Assembly: GCF_963924675.1 (NCBI RefSeq)
Contig: NC_089224.1
Location: 48,899,158-48,963,157 of the forward strand
From: Phocoena phocoena
Lineage: Eukaryota > Chordata > Mammalia > Artiodactyla > Phocoenidae
Direction of reading: 5' to 3'
Length of the DNA: 64,000 nt
Both the position numbers and the translations under genes were made by a program. Below the pieces are notes generated by a model, which was not told where the DNA came from, searched no databases, and saw only the letters and a list, made by a program, of their open reading frames with translations. Shown here piece after piece: positions 44,436 to 55,705 of this stretch (positions are counted from its first letter, which is position 1; each line of letters opens with the position of its first letter).

Positions 44436-45672
44436 CTGTGCAAGAAACACTCAACGATGAGTTGCTACTAGTCACTTAGCACCTGTGAGCAAGAAGCACA
44501 CAGCCAAAATATCCAATATAGTTGGGAGGGGCCACAAGGAGAGAGGACCCTCAGAGGAGGGAGGATAGGGCATTCTCAGATGGAGGTAAGGGGGCGCTTA
44601 CACTAATGAGGGGGTGTCACTGGCAGCTGGGCCCCTCTGTGGTCCCTGGAGGCCAGGGAAGCTTTCCCCTGTCTTGGAAATGCAGCTTATAGTTATGTGG
44701 AAGCAGGGAAATTTGAATCTTAACCTTTCTGGGCCTCAGTTTTTCCATTTACAAAGCAACAGTGGTAACAACAACAATAGTAATACAAAAGCTCACAAGG
44801 TTGCTACAATGTTGGTCGCCAGCCCCTTTCCCCAGAGTCTGACCTACTATAAAACAATAGCTATCCTGGGCCAATTCCAAGGCTACTAAAGATCCTGACA
44901 CAAATCTTTAGCGGCGCAGCCCAGCTTGCTCCCTGAAATCCAGCCAAGTCAACTTCCTTGACATAAGGGTTCAATCCAATCCTTCCTATTTCGTCCAACA
45001 GAGGATTCTGGTTAACCCAGTCGCGTTAATTTCCAAGACAAAAAGAGGCAAGGATCTTTTTTTCTCTTCTTGGAAACCAAGCGTTTTCAGCATTACACAC
45101 ACACAAATGCACATCCACACGACAGCAACTTTGCTGGGATGTTGAGGAAGAACAGAACGCTTGTGATTTGCTGAGAACGATTAGCACTGAAAAAATACTA
45201 GTTAGGTTAAAGAAAGAAACTTACTTCCCAAAGAGATCGGTTAAGAAAGCATGTCCCCAAAAGTTGAAAAGTTAGATAAATGGCATTTTGCCCAGAGCCT
45301 TCTCAAACAGAGCCAAATAATTGACTCTACCCACCAAAGAAGGAGAGGGAGACAGAGTCCAAAAGAAGTACAAAACCCTTTAGAAAGTGGCCACACAAGA
45401 TCTCCAGTATGGTCAGTCATTTGATTTACCAGACAGCCAGCCAAATAAGGCGCTGGTAATTTAGTGGCATTAAGATGAGCTTAGTCAGGGAGGAGAGCCG
45501 AGGGAAAGGGAAACCTCACACTGCTAAAACCAGAGTAAGCATCTCCAAATGACTGTGTAACACCATCAGAGCAATGAAATGCTAAAATGACTTCTGTGCA
45601 GGTATAAAAATATCTTGCTACCATTCTTTTCCTTTTCATCACACATTACATTGCATTAGGAAATGATCTTCA
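44436..45672. other. Unannotated sequence with a MIR-like core
   Basis: A MIR core fragment in sense orientation is likely at 44700-44775 ('ttctgggcctcagttttt'). To its left, 44409-44435 is a 27-nt minus-strand stretch with good splice signals on both sides, too short to evaluate. Confidence 0.4.
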
Positions 45673-45687
45673 GAAAGCCCAAGGGCC

Positions 45688-46020
45688 GGGGCTTCCCTGG
45701 TGGCGCAGTGGTTGAGAATCCGCCTGCCAATGCTGGGGACACGGCTTCGAGCCCTGGTCCGGGAAGATCCCACATGCCACGGAGCAACACAGCCCGTGAG
45801 CCACAACTACTGAGCCTGCGCTCTAGAGCCTGCGAGCCACAACTACGGAAGCCCGTGCGCCTAGAGCCCGTGCTCCACGAGAGGCCACCGCAATGAGAAG
45901 CCTGCGCACCACAATGAAGAGTAGCCCCCCACTCGCTGCAACTAGAGAAAAGCCCGCGCGCAGCAACGAAGACCCAACACAGCCATAAATAAATAAATAA
46001 ATAAAATCTATATAAAAAAA
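45688..46020 (+). mobile_element. CHR-type SINE, long form
   Basis: Head 'ggggcttccctggtggcgca', body with 'ccacaactactgagcctgcg' and 'aagagtagccccccactcgc', then a (TAAA)n tail. The 15-bp duplication 'gaaagcccaagggcc' is exact (45673-45687 and 46021-46035). The 129-codon minus frame across it is SINE read-through. Confidence 0.97.
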
Positions 46021-46035
46021 GAAAGCCCAAGGGCC

Positions 46036-46685
46036 AAGCAAACATCTTCCTCCATCAGTAAGGTATTCTGCATGACAGATTTCTTAAAGGTCTTAAAACA
46101 TCTAGAGGAAAATTTGTCCTTTATTTGACAAATAAAAATTTCAGAGCTTAGCACAGACAGCAAAGGAAAGAATGCAGTCTTCCTTTGGGAAGCTTAAAAT
46201 TACTAACATTCAGAACCAGAGGGAACAGACTGCTTGGAGGAGGGACAATCGTGGTTTCTTGCCAAAAATATAGCTATTGTTGTTATTTATCTGAAAACAG
46301 TATTTTGTCATTTTAATTTTCACCAACATCAGCTGGATATTTTGTAAAGACGGGCAGAGTTTTCAGCAGAACATGGATGGCATACCACTGCTTTCACAGA
46401 AAAAGTGGATGAAAATTAAGGAATCAAAACTTCACTTGGAAAGAAAATGGAAAATAATACTTTATTCTTTTCAATTGAAAGCATGTAACAATGCTCCATT
46501 TCACTGTCACACAGCTCTCAGATCCTAGAGTTTGTGGCATTAGAAAGCAACAACTGCACTAAGAAATTAAATTACTCTTGTTGACTCCTACTGTACTGTG
46601 AAAAGACTGTCTCAACTTCATCAAGGCTAAGAAAAAAGGTAGCATCTCCTTACTCCTGTTCAAAATAACTCATGACAAGTACAAT
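46036..46685. other. Unannotated sequence
   Basis: No feature recognised. Confidence 0.4.
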
Positions 46686-46689
46686 GACA

Positions 46690-47075
46690 GTAAAAGAAAG
46701 CAATGAAGTACTGAGACATGCTACAACATGGATGAAGCTTGAAAACACCATGCTAGGTGAGAAAATTCAGACACAAAGGACCACATGTTATATGAGTTAT
46801 TTCATATATGAAATGTACAGAATAGGCAAATCCAAAAAGGCAGAAGTACATTAGTGATTGCCAGGGGCTTCTAGGAAGGCAGGGGGGCTTCGAGGGGAAA
46901 TGGCCAGTGCACGTTAATGGGTACAGAGTTTCTTTTAGGGTGGTGAACAATTTTTAAATTGGTTGTGTTTATGATTGCACAAGTCTGTAGATATACTAAC
47001 CACTCAATTGTATCCTTTAAATAAGCAAATTACATGGTCCATGAATTATATCTCATTAAACTTGTTATTTTTTAA
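46690..47075 (+). mobile_element. Old L1M 3' end
   Basis: 'catgctacaacatggatgaa', 'gcttgaaaacaccatgctag', 'acagaataggcaaatccaaa', 'tagtgattgccaggggcttc' and 'tgaattatatctcattaaac' run in consensus order across an old L1 3' UTR. Confidence 0.8.
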
Positions 47076-47199
47076 AAAGTTACATGAGATAAACACACAT
47101 ATGCAAAATGAAGTATCACCTCAATCACACACACAGTCACACTCACACTCTCCCCTCCTCACTTTATTCTCAACTGGAGGATCTCTTGTCCTCTGTATT

Positions 47200-47340
47200 C
47201 TAGAGCTGGTGCTTTGCAAACTTAAGGTACGTGAGAATCACTGCAGAACTTGTGAAAGAGCAGATTATGATTCCTCAGGTCTGGGGTGGAGCCTGAGATT
47301 CTGCATTTCTAGCAAGCTCTCAGGTATGGCAATGTTAAGA
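47200..47340 (+). mobile_element. MER5A-like MITE
   Basis: 'ttaaggtacgtgagaatcac', 'tcaggtctggggtggagcc' and 'tgagattctgcatttctagc' match MER5A in sense orientation. Confidence 0.8.
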
Positions 47341-47433
47341 GGGTCATGTGCTTCTCACACCACAGAGGTTGTATCACATATATGGACTCATCATACCCTA
47401 AAGCACTGAGCACTGACAAGAGTTACTGTCCCA

Positions 47434-47651
47434 GGGCTTCCCTGGTGGCGCAGTGGTTGAGAGTCCGGCTGCCAGTGCAGGGGACACGGGTTCGTGCCCC
47501 GGTCTGGGAAGATCCCACATGCCGCGGAGTGACTGGGCCCATGAGCCATGGCCACTGAGCCTGCACGTCTGGAGCCTGTGCTCTGCAACGGGAGAGGCCA
47601 CAACAGTGAGAGGCCAGCGTACCGCAAAAAAAAAGAAAAACAACCAAAAAA
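47434..47651 (+). mobile_element. CHR-type SINE, short form
   Basis: Head 'gggcttccctggtggcgcag' to 'aggccagcgtaccgc', then an A-rich tail. The 16-bp duplication 'aagagttactgtccca' is exact (47418-47433 and 47652-47667). Frames of 74-142 codons on either strand cross the SINE and are not genes. Confidence 0.97.
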
Positions 47652-47667
47652 AAGAGTTACTGTCCCA

Positions 47668-48640
47668 AGTCCAGCCACAAGCCACACCAAGGAGTATCCC
47701 AGGAATGGTGCTTCCTCCCTGACCTTCCCGGGCACAGTACTATAGTACTGTAGTACAGACAGGACGAGAGGCAACTCCACCGCTGAACCCTTGGACTTCT
47801 TTACACATAGACGGGGCATGGGCTTGCCTTCTCTGCCAGCTCTACTGCTGCAAGACCTTCTCCAGCACCCTCACCTCCGAGACAACTTTCTCATATGTAC
47901 AACTGGACCCAATACCACTAGATGAGGACTTCACAGAGCTGTTTCCAGGGTGAAATAAAAAAATGCTTGCAAAAAGAGCCTAAAGAACCATAAAGTATCA
48001 TATTATTGTATGATGGGGAAAACTGTTCAGATAGGCAAGTTCTCGTTCCAATTCCCCTGATGGACCCGAAAGACAAGAGAAGCTGGTTAGACTCGGGATG
48101 GGCAATTCCTGCTGTCCCTTCCTGGGAGCACTGCAGACAGAGGCCAAAGCACTGCCCCCTCTGATCCCTCCGAAGGGGTTTAGCGAGGGCAGCACCGATT
48201 CCCAGAGAAGAAAGGCTTCAACGACCAAAGTGAAACAAGACATGTTCTGAGAGGCACTAAAAGCCTTAGTCCATGTCTTTGGGATCCACCAGCTTCCTAT
48301 GAGAATATCAGTGTGAGATCACAAACTTAATAATGGTTACCAGTCATGGAGTCTCAGGTATAATGTCCCACACTCCATTCAGGCGCCTCTCGAACATACC
48401 ACTGCGGTGCCATGAAAATTCAACGTCTCTGATTTTGCTGTAGCTAGGTGGAACTGAAGCCAATAAAGTTCTAAATGAGCTTTCCTTTCTATGAAATTGT
48501 TGTGCCCTGAGGGTAAGAGAAAACTTGTTTCACTGTAGAATATATTTTAGTTTTCATGATAAATTTCAACCAAAAGCAAAAATAAAAAAAAAGAAACCAA
48601 AATGTACTATATGTCTATTGTGGATGCATATTTATCCCAT
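47668..48640. other. Unannotated sequence
   Basis: No repeat or gene recognised. Confidence 0.4.
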
Positions 48641-48656
48641 AAAAATTAATCTTGCT

Positions 48657-48853
48657 GGGCTTCCCTGGTGGCGCAGTGGTTGAGAGTCCGCCTGCCGATG
48701 CAGGGGACCCGGGTTCGTGCCCCGGTCTGGGAAGATCCCACATGCCCAGAGCGGCTGGGCCCGTGAGCCATGGCCGCTGAGTCTGCGTGTCCGGAGCCTG
48801 TGCTCCACAACGGGAGAGGCCACAACAGTGAGAGGCCTGAATACCGCAAAAAA
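48657..48853 (+). mobile_element. CHR-type SINE, short form
   Basis: Head and body as in the other short forms, with a 4-5 nt loss after 'cccacatgcc'. The 16-bp duplication 'aaaaattaatcttgct' is exact (48641-48656 and 48854-48869). Confidence 0.97.
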
Positions 48854-48869
48854 AAAAATTAATCTTGCT

Positions 48870-49514
48870 TTCATAATCATGAAAATACCCAATAAATATT
48901 TATGATGTATTTCTCTAAAAACGGCTTCAAAAACAAGTTTAGAAGACTTGTAAAAAGCGAGTCATCCACTTACTTATTGCAAGACTGTCTTAAAATCAGA
49001 TGGAATTACTTTACCTGTGTATTTCTTTATAGCAAAATAATTGTTAAACTTTATGAAATAAAAGACTAATAAAGCATACCTTCCTATTTGCAAGTTATAT
49101 TCATACATAATGTCTACACCATAAACAACAAAAACGAAAGAAGTTATTCACATCTTTCATAAAATGAAATTTGTCATAATGATTCAGTACAGTCTTAGAG
49201 AAACGGGGGAAAACATTAGTTGCCGATTCAAAACAAGATGCTTCACTGAAGAGAAATGAGAGTTTTATCTAACACCCTGGCATTATTAACAACTTTTCTT
49301 TATCCAGACAGTAATGTTTTAACTGTACTAACTTTAGTGTAAGGAACCTACGACCTAAAGAAAGGGATCAGTAAATATAAATCATTCATTTAAGAAAGGG
49401 TTCCTATAACATAATAAAAGGCCTCATTTTAAGGGGTCATTGCCCTATTTTTATTACAGTTCTCCAGTGAATCAGCTAACTAGCTTACAGAAGACAATCT
49501 AAGCTTTTGTGGGG
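48870..49514. other. Unannotated sequence
   Basis: AT-rich; no feature recognised. Confidence 0.4.
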
Positions 49515-49716
49515 TTTTTTTTCCGCAGTACGCGGGCCTCTCCCTGATGTGGCCTCTCCCGTTGCGGAGCACAGGCTCCGGACGCACAGGCTCAGTGGCC
49601 ATGGCTCACGGGCCCAGCCGCTCCGCGGCATGTGGGATCTTCCCGGACCGGGGCATGAACCCATGTCCCCTGCATCGGCAGGCGGACTCTCAACCACTGC
49701 ACCACCAGGGAAGCCC
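49515..49716 (-). mobile_element. CHR-type SINE, short form, antisense
   Basis: Short T run, 'ccgcagtacgcgggcctctc' and the head complement ending 'ccaccagggaagcccc'. No clear target duplication. Confidence 0.94.
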
Positions 49717-49972
49717 CTTAAGTGTATGTTTTAACAGTTGCGAGGGTCTCCCTAAATTCTCAGTTCCCGCTGCAGGGTGCACTCACCCCATTAACGTCAT
49801 TGTAGCCGTTCCAAAGGCATCAAACACTGAAACCAATCCCACCATCAAACTTCCGATTTTACATGTCTCTCACCCTAAATCAAAAACCTGAGAATAGAAA
49901 CAGGCCTTTCACTCCCATCTTTGTCTCCTAATGCCCAAGCCAGCCTGTCAGCCAGAACAGACTGCAAACAGA
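49717..49972. other. Unannotated sequence
   Basis: No feature recognised. Confidence 0.4.
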
Positions 49973-49983
49973 ATCAGAGCCCT

Positions 49984-50275
49984 CAAAAGACTGGTGGTTG
50001 CCAAGAGGGAGGGGGTGGGGGGAGGCATGGAGCCAGAGGTTGGGGTGAGCAGCTGTAAGCGTTTATATACAGAATGCATAAACAACAAGGTCCTACTGTA
50101 GAGCACAGCGAACTATATTCAATATCCTGTGATAAACCATAATGAAAACAAGTATTTTTTAAAATGTATATATATGTATGTATGTATAACTGAATCACTT
50201 TGTTGTACAGCAGAAATTAACACAACACTGTCAATCAACTATACTTCAATAAAAAATAAAATAATATTTAAAAAC
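49984..50275 (+). mobile_element. L1 3' UTR, 5'-truncated
   Basis: 'actggtggttgccaagaggg', 'acaacaaggtcctactgtag', 'actatattcaatatcctgtg', 'cagcagaaattaacacaac' and 'aatcaactatacttcaata' mark the L1 3' end. The 11-bp duplication 'atcagagccct' lies at 49973-49983 and 50276-50286. The G-rich start (50000-50025) is part of the 3' UTR. Confidence 0.93.
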
Positions 50276-50290
50276 ATCAGAGCCCTTGGC

Positions 50291-50344
50291 TGATCAGAAA
50301 AGCTCATTTGATATCACTGATCAGAAAAGCTCATTTGATATCAC
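50291..50344. repeat. 27-bp perfect tandem duplication
   Basis: Two identical 27-bp units starting 'tgatcagaaaagctcatttg' lie directly beside the L1 target duplication. Confidence 0.98.
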
Positions 50345-50394
50345 TTCCATAAATCAAGTGATCAATGAAAAGGATGAAAAGAAAGGAAACTACC

Positions 50395-50545
50395 ATTTAC
50401 CATATGTCAGAGCCCTATGTGTATTTTGGTATTTAATCCTTCCAGTACCCTGAGGAAGCGGAATCTTGAGAAGGCAGAACTGGTCCACGGTTGCCAAGTT
50501 CCAATAAGGTGGGGCCTCAAACCAAATCCAGGCCCAGAGAGTTAA
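50395..50545 (-). repeat. MIR, antisense
   Basis: 'accatatgtcagagccctat', 'tatttaatccttccagtacc' and 'ctcaaaccaaatccaggccc' follow reverse-complement MIR. Confidence 0.65.
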
Positions 50546-51299
50546 CACTGCATATCACACTGACCAAATTAGGAAAAATCGGATTGAATGGTACCAAGGG
50601 CTCCATCCTAACTTAGCGAAGAAGTACTTGAGCCGTACACTTGCATCAGAAAGTACTCTTGCTAGTGGCCTGGAGATCTCGGGGCAGCATAATGACGCTT
50701 TGAGAAGCCCAAGTGTGGTGCATCTTGTTGTGACTTCCAAGAGCCTCCCATCCACCAGTGAGAGCCCAGGCCCTTCTCAGGGGCAGCCTCACAGAGCTCA
50801 GCCATAGCTCTGTAATGTGATCTGTATAAATTTGTTTTAGAGAACGAAGTGTTTTTCCCACATTCTCAAAAATTCTCCCCAACCGCCTTTCAAGTACATG
50901 TCCAGCGTTGCACACTAGAGACTCACAAACTTGTCATGGCCCACAGGTGTTTTTCAGACCTTTAACTAGCTGCCCTTCTAAAGAGCAGTCATACAGAGCT
51001 CACCTTCCCATGGCTACAGCTGCACCTCGAGGCTGCCCCATGGAGAGGCTCTCCAGCTCGCCACAGCCCCGCCTGGCAGGCTTCCCTCTACCCACCAGAC
51101 TCCTGCAGGCATTCGAGTTGTAACCCCCGCTACCCGTCAGAGTTTCATAGGTACAAAGGCCATGACCCAAAAAGTTCTCAATGGATCTGCTTGAACACAA
51201 GGTTGGGCATCTTTGCTTCTTCTCTTCAGTCTCAATCCTCCTTTGCAAAATCCCAGAAAAATTTCACCTAAACTACTTATTTGGTTCTTGGGCTGTACA
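50546..51299. other. Unannotated sequence
   Basis: A GC-richer part at 51000-51120. No repeat or exon recognised. Confidence 0.4.
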
Positions 51300-51450
51300 T
51301 CCCCGACTACCTGGGTGGAAACTCTAATTCTCTCTCATATAAACTGTGATCTTGAGCCAGCTATCATCTCTCTGCATGTCACTGCCATACCTATAAAAGG
51401 GGGTGCCGCTAGGCTATTTGAATTATTTTTCATTAAGGGCTAGATAATGT
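51300..51450 (+). repeat. MIR, degraded
   Basis: 'taaactgtgatcttgagcca' and 'actgccatacctataaaagg' resemble the MIR core. Confidence 0.45.
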
Positions 51451-51469
51451 TGATTACTAGCACTGTCAC

Positions 51470-51550
51470 CTGCTAGACTAAAGCCCACTGAGGGCAAGAC
51501 CACATCTTCATCAGCTCTGCATCCCCCATGACACCAACAGTGTGATGCAG
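51470..51550 (+). repeat. L2 3'-end fragment
   Basis: 'gctagactaaagcccactga', 'gggcaagaccacatcttcat' and 'ctgcatcccccatgacacca' match the L2 3' terminal region. Confidence 0.55.
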
Positions 51551-51559
51551 AAGCAGAAG

Positions 51560-53197
51560 ACGCTTGCATCAGTTCGCCATTATTGATAAGGATAGTGAAA
51601 GAACAGATCACCTTTATGTGTCAGTGGGTCACCTAGATCTCCATCCACCAAAACAGAGCTAATTTACTAAAAAGTTGTTATTTTTGAAATTATTATGAAT
51701 TATGGGATTGTAAGTGTCTTATATTCACTAGAAGTAAAAAGGATTGGTTAAACTGTATTTCCACATTTATGTTACTGAATTTTAACCTCAGATCCAGATG
51801 ACAACTCCTGTGCTTTGAGCCTTGAGTCATTTTATTTTCTGTCTCAAAATGTCTTATGTAAGGAGAGACAGTGAAGAATCATGAAAACTTGAGCAAATCT
51901 CAAACTGCAGGAAACAATGCTTTCCTAGGGAATGTCAAAGCAGCTGAAATATCACTGTGCTTCATCCATCAACAAATTGTCATGTCACCTGATAAATGAT
52001 GAGTCAAAGAAAAATAACTGTTCCTTCCAACCTGGCTGGATGAGAACTGGGTGAGAGAGAACCTAATGTGTTTACCAACGTTTCCTTTAACAGGTTTCTC
52101 TGATAAGGGCTGATCATAAAGAAGGCTGCTTCCAAATTCAAAAAAGGTGTTATTTCTAAATATATAATTTCCTCAGTTGTTGATATACAAGTGCAACTCA
52201 GCCCCCCAAACACCAGGATTCTGTTTTAATTTCAACAGGTGAGCTGAGGGGAAAGAAAAATCCTGAATTTCTTCAGGGTAAAAAAATTTCACATCATCAA
52301 TACGTCCAGCACTGAACACAGATATTTGGGACAGAAAAGTATTCAATAAATAATAAAACAAAATAAACTGTTAATAATAAAATTGTTAATAATAATAAAC
52401 TCATTTAATCCATGAGTCTGAATAATCAGTTTGTGGTGGTATCGTGTTTCACACAATTATTTTCATGTAATTTCAATACAGGCAATTCTGTTATGGGCTG
52501 AAACAAACAACAGACTATTCTTGGAGGCTGCTAGAAGTTTTATCCATTCAGATTTTGAAGAAGCAGGTCATATTATGCACATCCCAGAATATGATGTAAA
52601 TATATACGGACTATGAATAGTAAGCCTGTAAAAACTACTTTGGAAAAGGCCTTATATGATTTATTTCACTTAATCCTTCAGCTAAACGTGTCATTGTTTC
52701 AAAGAGCCATAGTAATGTAGTCCTTTCCCTGGCACACAAACTCTCTTCCTCTATATCTATAAGAAGATAAGGAAGAAAGGGCAACAGCTAATGAACATGC
52801 TCCTCTGAAGCTCAGCGTGCTTGTGGGGTGCTCCCATCTTTCACATGAACTCATGGGAAATCACAGCAAGGCCCCGTTTTCAACTGCTGACACTCTAATT
52901 TGCCATTTCACAACCAGAGAAGAAGCTGCCTAGACAAGAAGTGAAGCTGGTCAAAATACATCTCGAGTTCCATACTTTTACTTATCCGTTGTGGTAGCTT
53001 TCAGCATTGACGGACAGAGAACAGGGAACACTAAAGTCCTTCTTTACTCACCTAAAGGAGAGAAAGTAAAACGTCAAACAGAAAACGTTAGGCAGCGCAG
53101 ACTTCAGGAAAATATCAAGCTTTCCCTTCACTAGAGAGCATCAATTAAATCTGACATAAACTTCTTAAACTAATTTTAGCTTTTTGTTTCCTATATC
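51560..53197. other. Unannotated sequence
   Basis: About 1.6 kb without a recognised repeat. At 52482-52616 an AG at 52480-52481 precedes 44 open codons to a stop, but the polypyrimidine tract is weak and I see no signal after it, so I do not call a gene. Confidence 0.4.
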
Positions 53198-53212
53198 AAA
53201 CCTCTAGGATGG

Positions 53213-53610
53213 GACTTCCCTGGTGGTGCAGTGGTTAAGAATCTGCCTGCCAATGCAGGGGATGCGGGTTCGAGCCCTGGTCCGGGAAGATCCCACATGC
53301 CACAGAGCAACTAAGCCCGTGCGCCACAACTGCTGAGCCTGCGCTCTAGAGCCTGAGCCATAACTACTGAGTTCACGTGCCACAACTAGTGAAGCCCACG
53401 TGCCACAACTACTGAAGCCCAGGTGCCGCAATTACTGAAGCCCGCGTGCCTAGAAGCCCATGATCCGCAACAAGAGAAGCCACCACAATGAGAAGCCTGC
53501 GCACCGCAACGAAGAGTAGCCCCCGCTCGCCACAACTAGAGAAAAGCCCGTGTGCAGCAACAAAGACCCAACACAGCCATAAATAAATAAATTTATTAAA
53601 AGAAAAAAAA
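53213..53610 (+). mobile_element. CHR-type SINE, long form with expanded internal units
   Basis: Head 'gggacttccctggtggtgca', then about six 'cacaact(a/g)ctgaagcc'-type units, 'aacgaagagtagcccccgct' and a (TAAA)n/A tail. The 15-bp duplication 'aaacctctaggatgg' is exact (53198-53212 and 53611-53625). About 400 bp long because of internal reiteration. Confidence 0.97.
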
Positions 53611-53726
53611 AAACCTCTAGGATGGCTAAGAAGAAAAAACCCAACTGGCATAGCCATGCCATTAAAGCAAGAAGACTAGCATGTCTTACATCAGAAGGGA
53701 AAGGAGATGCTATTCAAGTAAACGGT

Positions 53727-53866
53727 AGGCTAACAGTTCTCAACTCAGGCTGCACGGTGATATCACCTGAGTTTAATTGGTCTGGGGAAGGTTGGGGTCT
53801 GAGCATTTTTTTTAAAGCTAACCCAAGTGATGCTAACCCAGCAGTGAGGGTTGAGAACCACTGGAT
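53727..53866. mobile_element. hAT-Charlie MITE, palindromic type
   Basis: Begins 'aacagttctcaactcaggct' and ends 'gggttgagaaccactgg', so the ends are inverted repeats, with 'aattggtctggggaaggttg' between. It is a MER5/MER58-class element; the exact subfamily is uncertain. Confidence 0.7.
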
Positions 53867-53869
53867 TAG

Positions 53870-54355
53870 ACTACTGAAAGAAAGAATAAGCCATTAGTGA
53901 CAGTGATCTCGTGGACAAGTGCAGAAATTTTAGAGCAGATAAAATAATTAGTTGACTTACTGCCTGACCCTGATCTGGGTGAGTGTGCATGCACCCGGAC
54001 AGGAAGCCACGTCCTCTGTCCACTCTGGCACCGGAGTTTTAAAGTCATTCAGGATTCATCCGGTTTGGAGGTCTACAATATTAGGAGATTCTTTAACTAG
54101 GAATGTCAGAGACTATGACAAATCTCACACCATGAATTTTTTGATAGGAAGTTTACCATATATATTTCACCTAAACATGAATGTTTATATATACACTGAA
54201 CACAAACTCACACACACACTTAAGTAATACATGGTAAGACTGCAATGTTGGCCCCAACTCTCCTCACCGAGATGCTATCTGGGCTAAGATGAACATCTCT
54301 ACCCAGTTCTTCTCAGGTCTCAGGGGTGAGGACTGTATACTGACTGTAGAGTGCT
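53870..54355. other. Unannotated sequence
   Basis: No feature recognised. Confidence 0.4.
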
Positions 54356-54359
54356 GACA

Positions 54360-54455
54360 CCCTCCAGGGCAAGATCATTTCATTTCTCTTTGTAGCTCCA
54401 GCCTCTTACCCCCGGCTAGGCACACAGGCGCTCCATACCTATTTGTTACATGAAT
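54360..54455 (+). repeat. L2 3' terminus
   Basis: 'ctccagggcaagatcatttc', 'tctttgtagctccagcctct' and 'cggctaggcacacaggcgct' match the L2 3' end. Confidence 0.55.
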
Positions 54456-54659
54456 TTGCCTTGAGCACAAACGACCTCCCTGGTAAGCTTAATTTTGGAT
54501 GAAGTCTTCCACCATAAACTGGTGGAAGAGCTAAAAAAGAGCTGACAAGACAATGAGTCGGTAGTGAGGGGTGCCTAGCATCTGGATCAGAAACAGAAGT
54601 ACTTGTGAGAAAACACTTAACACCTCTGCCCTGCCCTGAACTAAGCCAAGTCCTACCTG

Positions 54660-54995
54660 CAGGCCTACCTCGGGCCAACTGCTAGGGATACCCGACCCAG
54701 AGGAGTCCAGGAGCCCTCCCTCAGGAGGCCCCGGAAAACAGGCCCACGAGAACACACCTGCAGCCTCGGGCCTTGACGAGAGCCGAGCACGTCTACTCTC
54801 AGCACTGCTCTTGACGACCACGGCTGCAGGGCTGCAGAGCTGCAGCTGCGAGGCCTGCCGCCTGCGGCGACCTCCGCTGAACCGCGACAACTGACCCAGC
54901 TCATAACCATTAACCAAGCTCTGTCAGGCTCCGCACTGCTTCCTTCACAGACACACCACGACAGGCATTTCCTCTGCCGCGCTCACACACCGGTT
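54660..54995 (-). promoter_or_regulatory. Small CpG island, candidate promoter or first exon
   Basis: I count about 23 CpG dinucleotides in roughly 335 bp of about 60% GC, an observed/expected ratio near 0.8 by hand. It is the only CpG-dense segment here that is not a SINE. On the minus strand a 128-codon open frame starts at 54917 ('aATGG' context) and runs to 54531, and donor-like 'gtaggc' and 'gtagga' motifs lie near 54665-54685. No TATA box is evident. It may be a promoter/5' exon of an unrecognised transcript, an orphan CpG island, or a GC-rich relic. Confidence 0.35.
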
Positions 54996-55128
54996 AACAA
55001 GGACACGCTGAGCAGTTCAGCTCAGGACAGAGAACTAAGATGTAATTACCGCTGAGCCTCGATCCCAGCACCTTGGTCTCCAAATCCTCCTTGCAGAAGC
55101 TATTAACAGCAACAAGACAAGAACAATA

Positions 55129-55243
55129 ATTTTTTTTTTTTTGGCCACACTGTGCAGCTTGTGGGCTTGTAGTTCCCTGACCAGGGATCAAACCCGGGCC
55201 CCAGCAGTGAAAGCACCAAGTCCTAACCCATGGACCACTAGGT
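55129..55243 (-). mobile_element. Old CHR-type SINE fragment, antisense
   Basis: A T run, 'ggccacactgtgcagcttgt', 'agttccctgaccagggatca' and 'aagcaccaagtcctaaccca' up to 'ccactagg' are the complement of an ancestral tRNA-derived SINE, shorter than the other copies and without their internal units. Confidence 0.8.
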
Positions 55244-55249
55244 TTTAAA

Positions 55250-55470
55250 CAGCTAACATTCATTTGTCACCTACTGTATGGAAAAACACTATGCTAAGTG
55301 CTAATATGGATCAGCTCATGACAACCTCATGGGATACTACTATGTTTTCCACTTGATAGATTCAGAATCAGGATAGGAGAATTGAACCATCTGTGTGAAT
55401 TTGAGTTAAGTAGCAGAGGCAGAGTGAAGCCCAGTACTAGGACCCCACAGCCAGCCTCTTAATATTCTCT
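55250..55470 (-). repeat. MIR, antisense, near full length
   Basis: 'atttgtcacctactgtatgg', 'caacctcatgggatactact' and 'attctctatactgcctcc' at the end give the whole reverse-complement MIR. Confidence 0.75.
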
Positions 55471-55539
55471 ATACTGCCTCCACAGAAAAGTGGGTGAGCC
55501 GTAGCTTGGAGGACTATGCCCACCAATGAAGTGGGTAAA

Positions 55540-55640
55540 TCTCCTCACTTGAGAGCCGGCTTTCTCACCTGCAAAATGAGTGTCAGAGCTGAGGAAGTCT
55601 AAGGTCCTTTCCAGCTGACAGTTTCCATCAAAAATCATAG
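55540..55640 (+). repeat. MIR-type core fragment
   Basis: 'ctcacctgcaaaatgagtgt' and 'gtctaaggtcctttccagct' match a MIRc-like core. Confidence 0.5.
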
Positions 55641-55705
55641 GATGGGGAGAGCCACACCCCACTGTGCCCCGAAGCCAAAACAAAGCAGAATGATCCACTC
55701 TGCAT

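Noticed and set aside
45656..46045. 129-codon minus-strand frame
   Set aside because: Contained almost entirely in the long-form SINE at 45688-46020.
47391..47819. 142-codon minus-strand frame and overlapping frames on both strands
   Set aside because: All share the SINE at 47434-47651. The same residues recur in every short-form SINE of the window, so they are repeat read-through.
52482..52616. Possible terminal coding exon of 44 codons
   Set aside because: Weak acceptor, no polyadenylation signal close behind, and no recognisable sequence.
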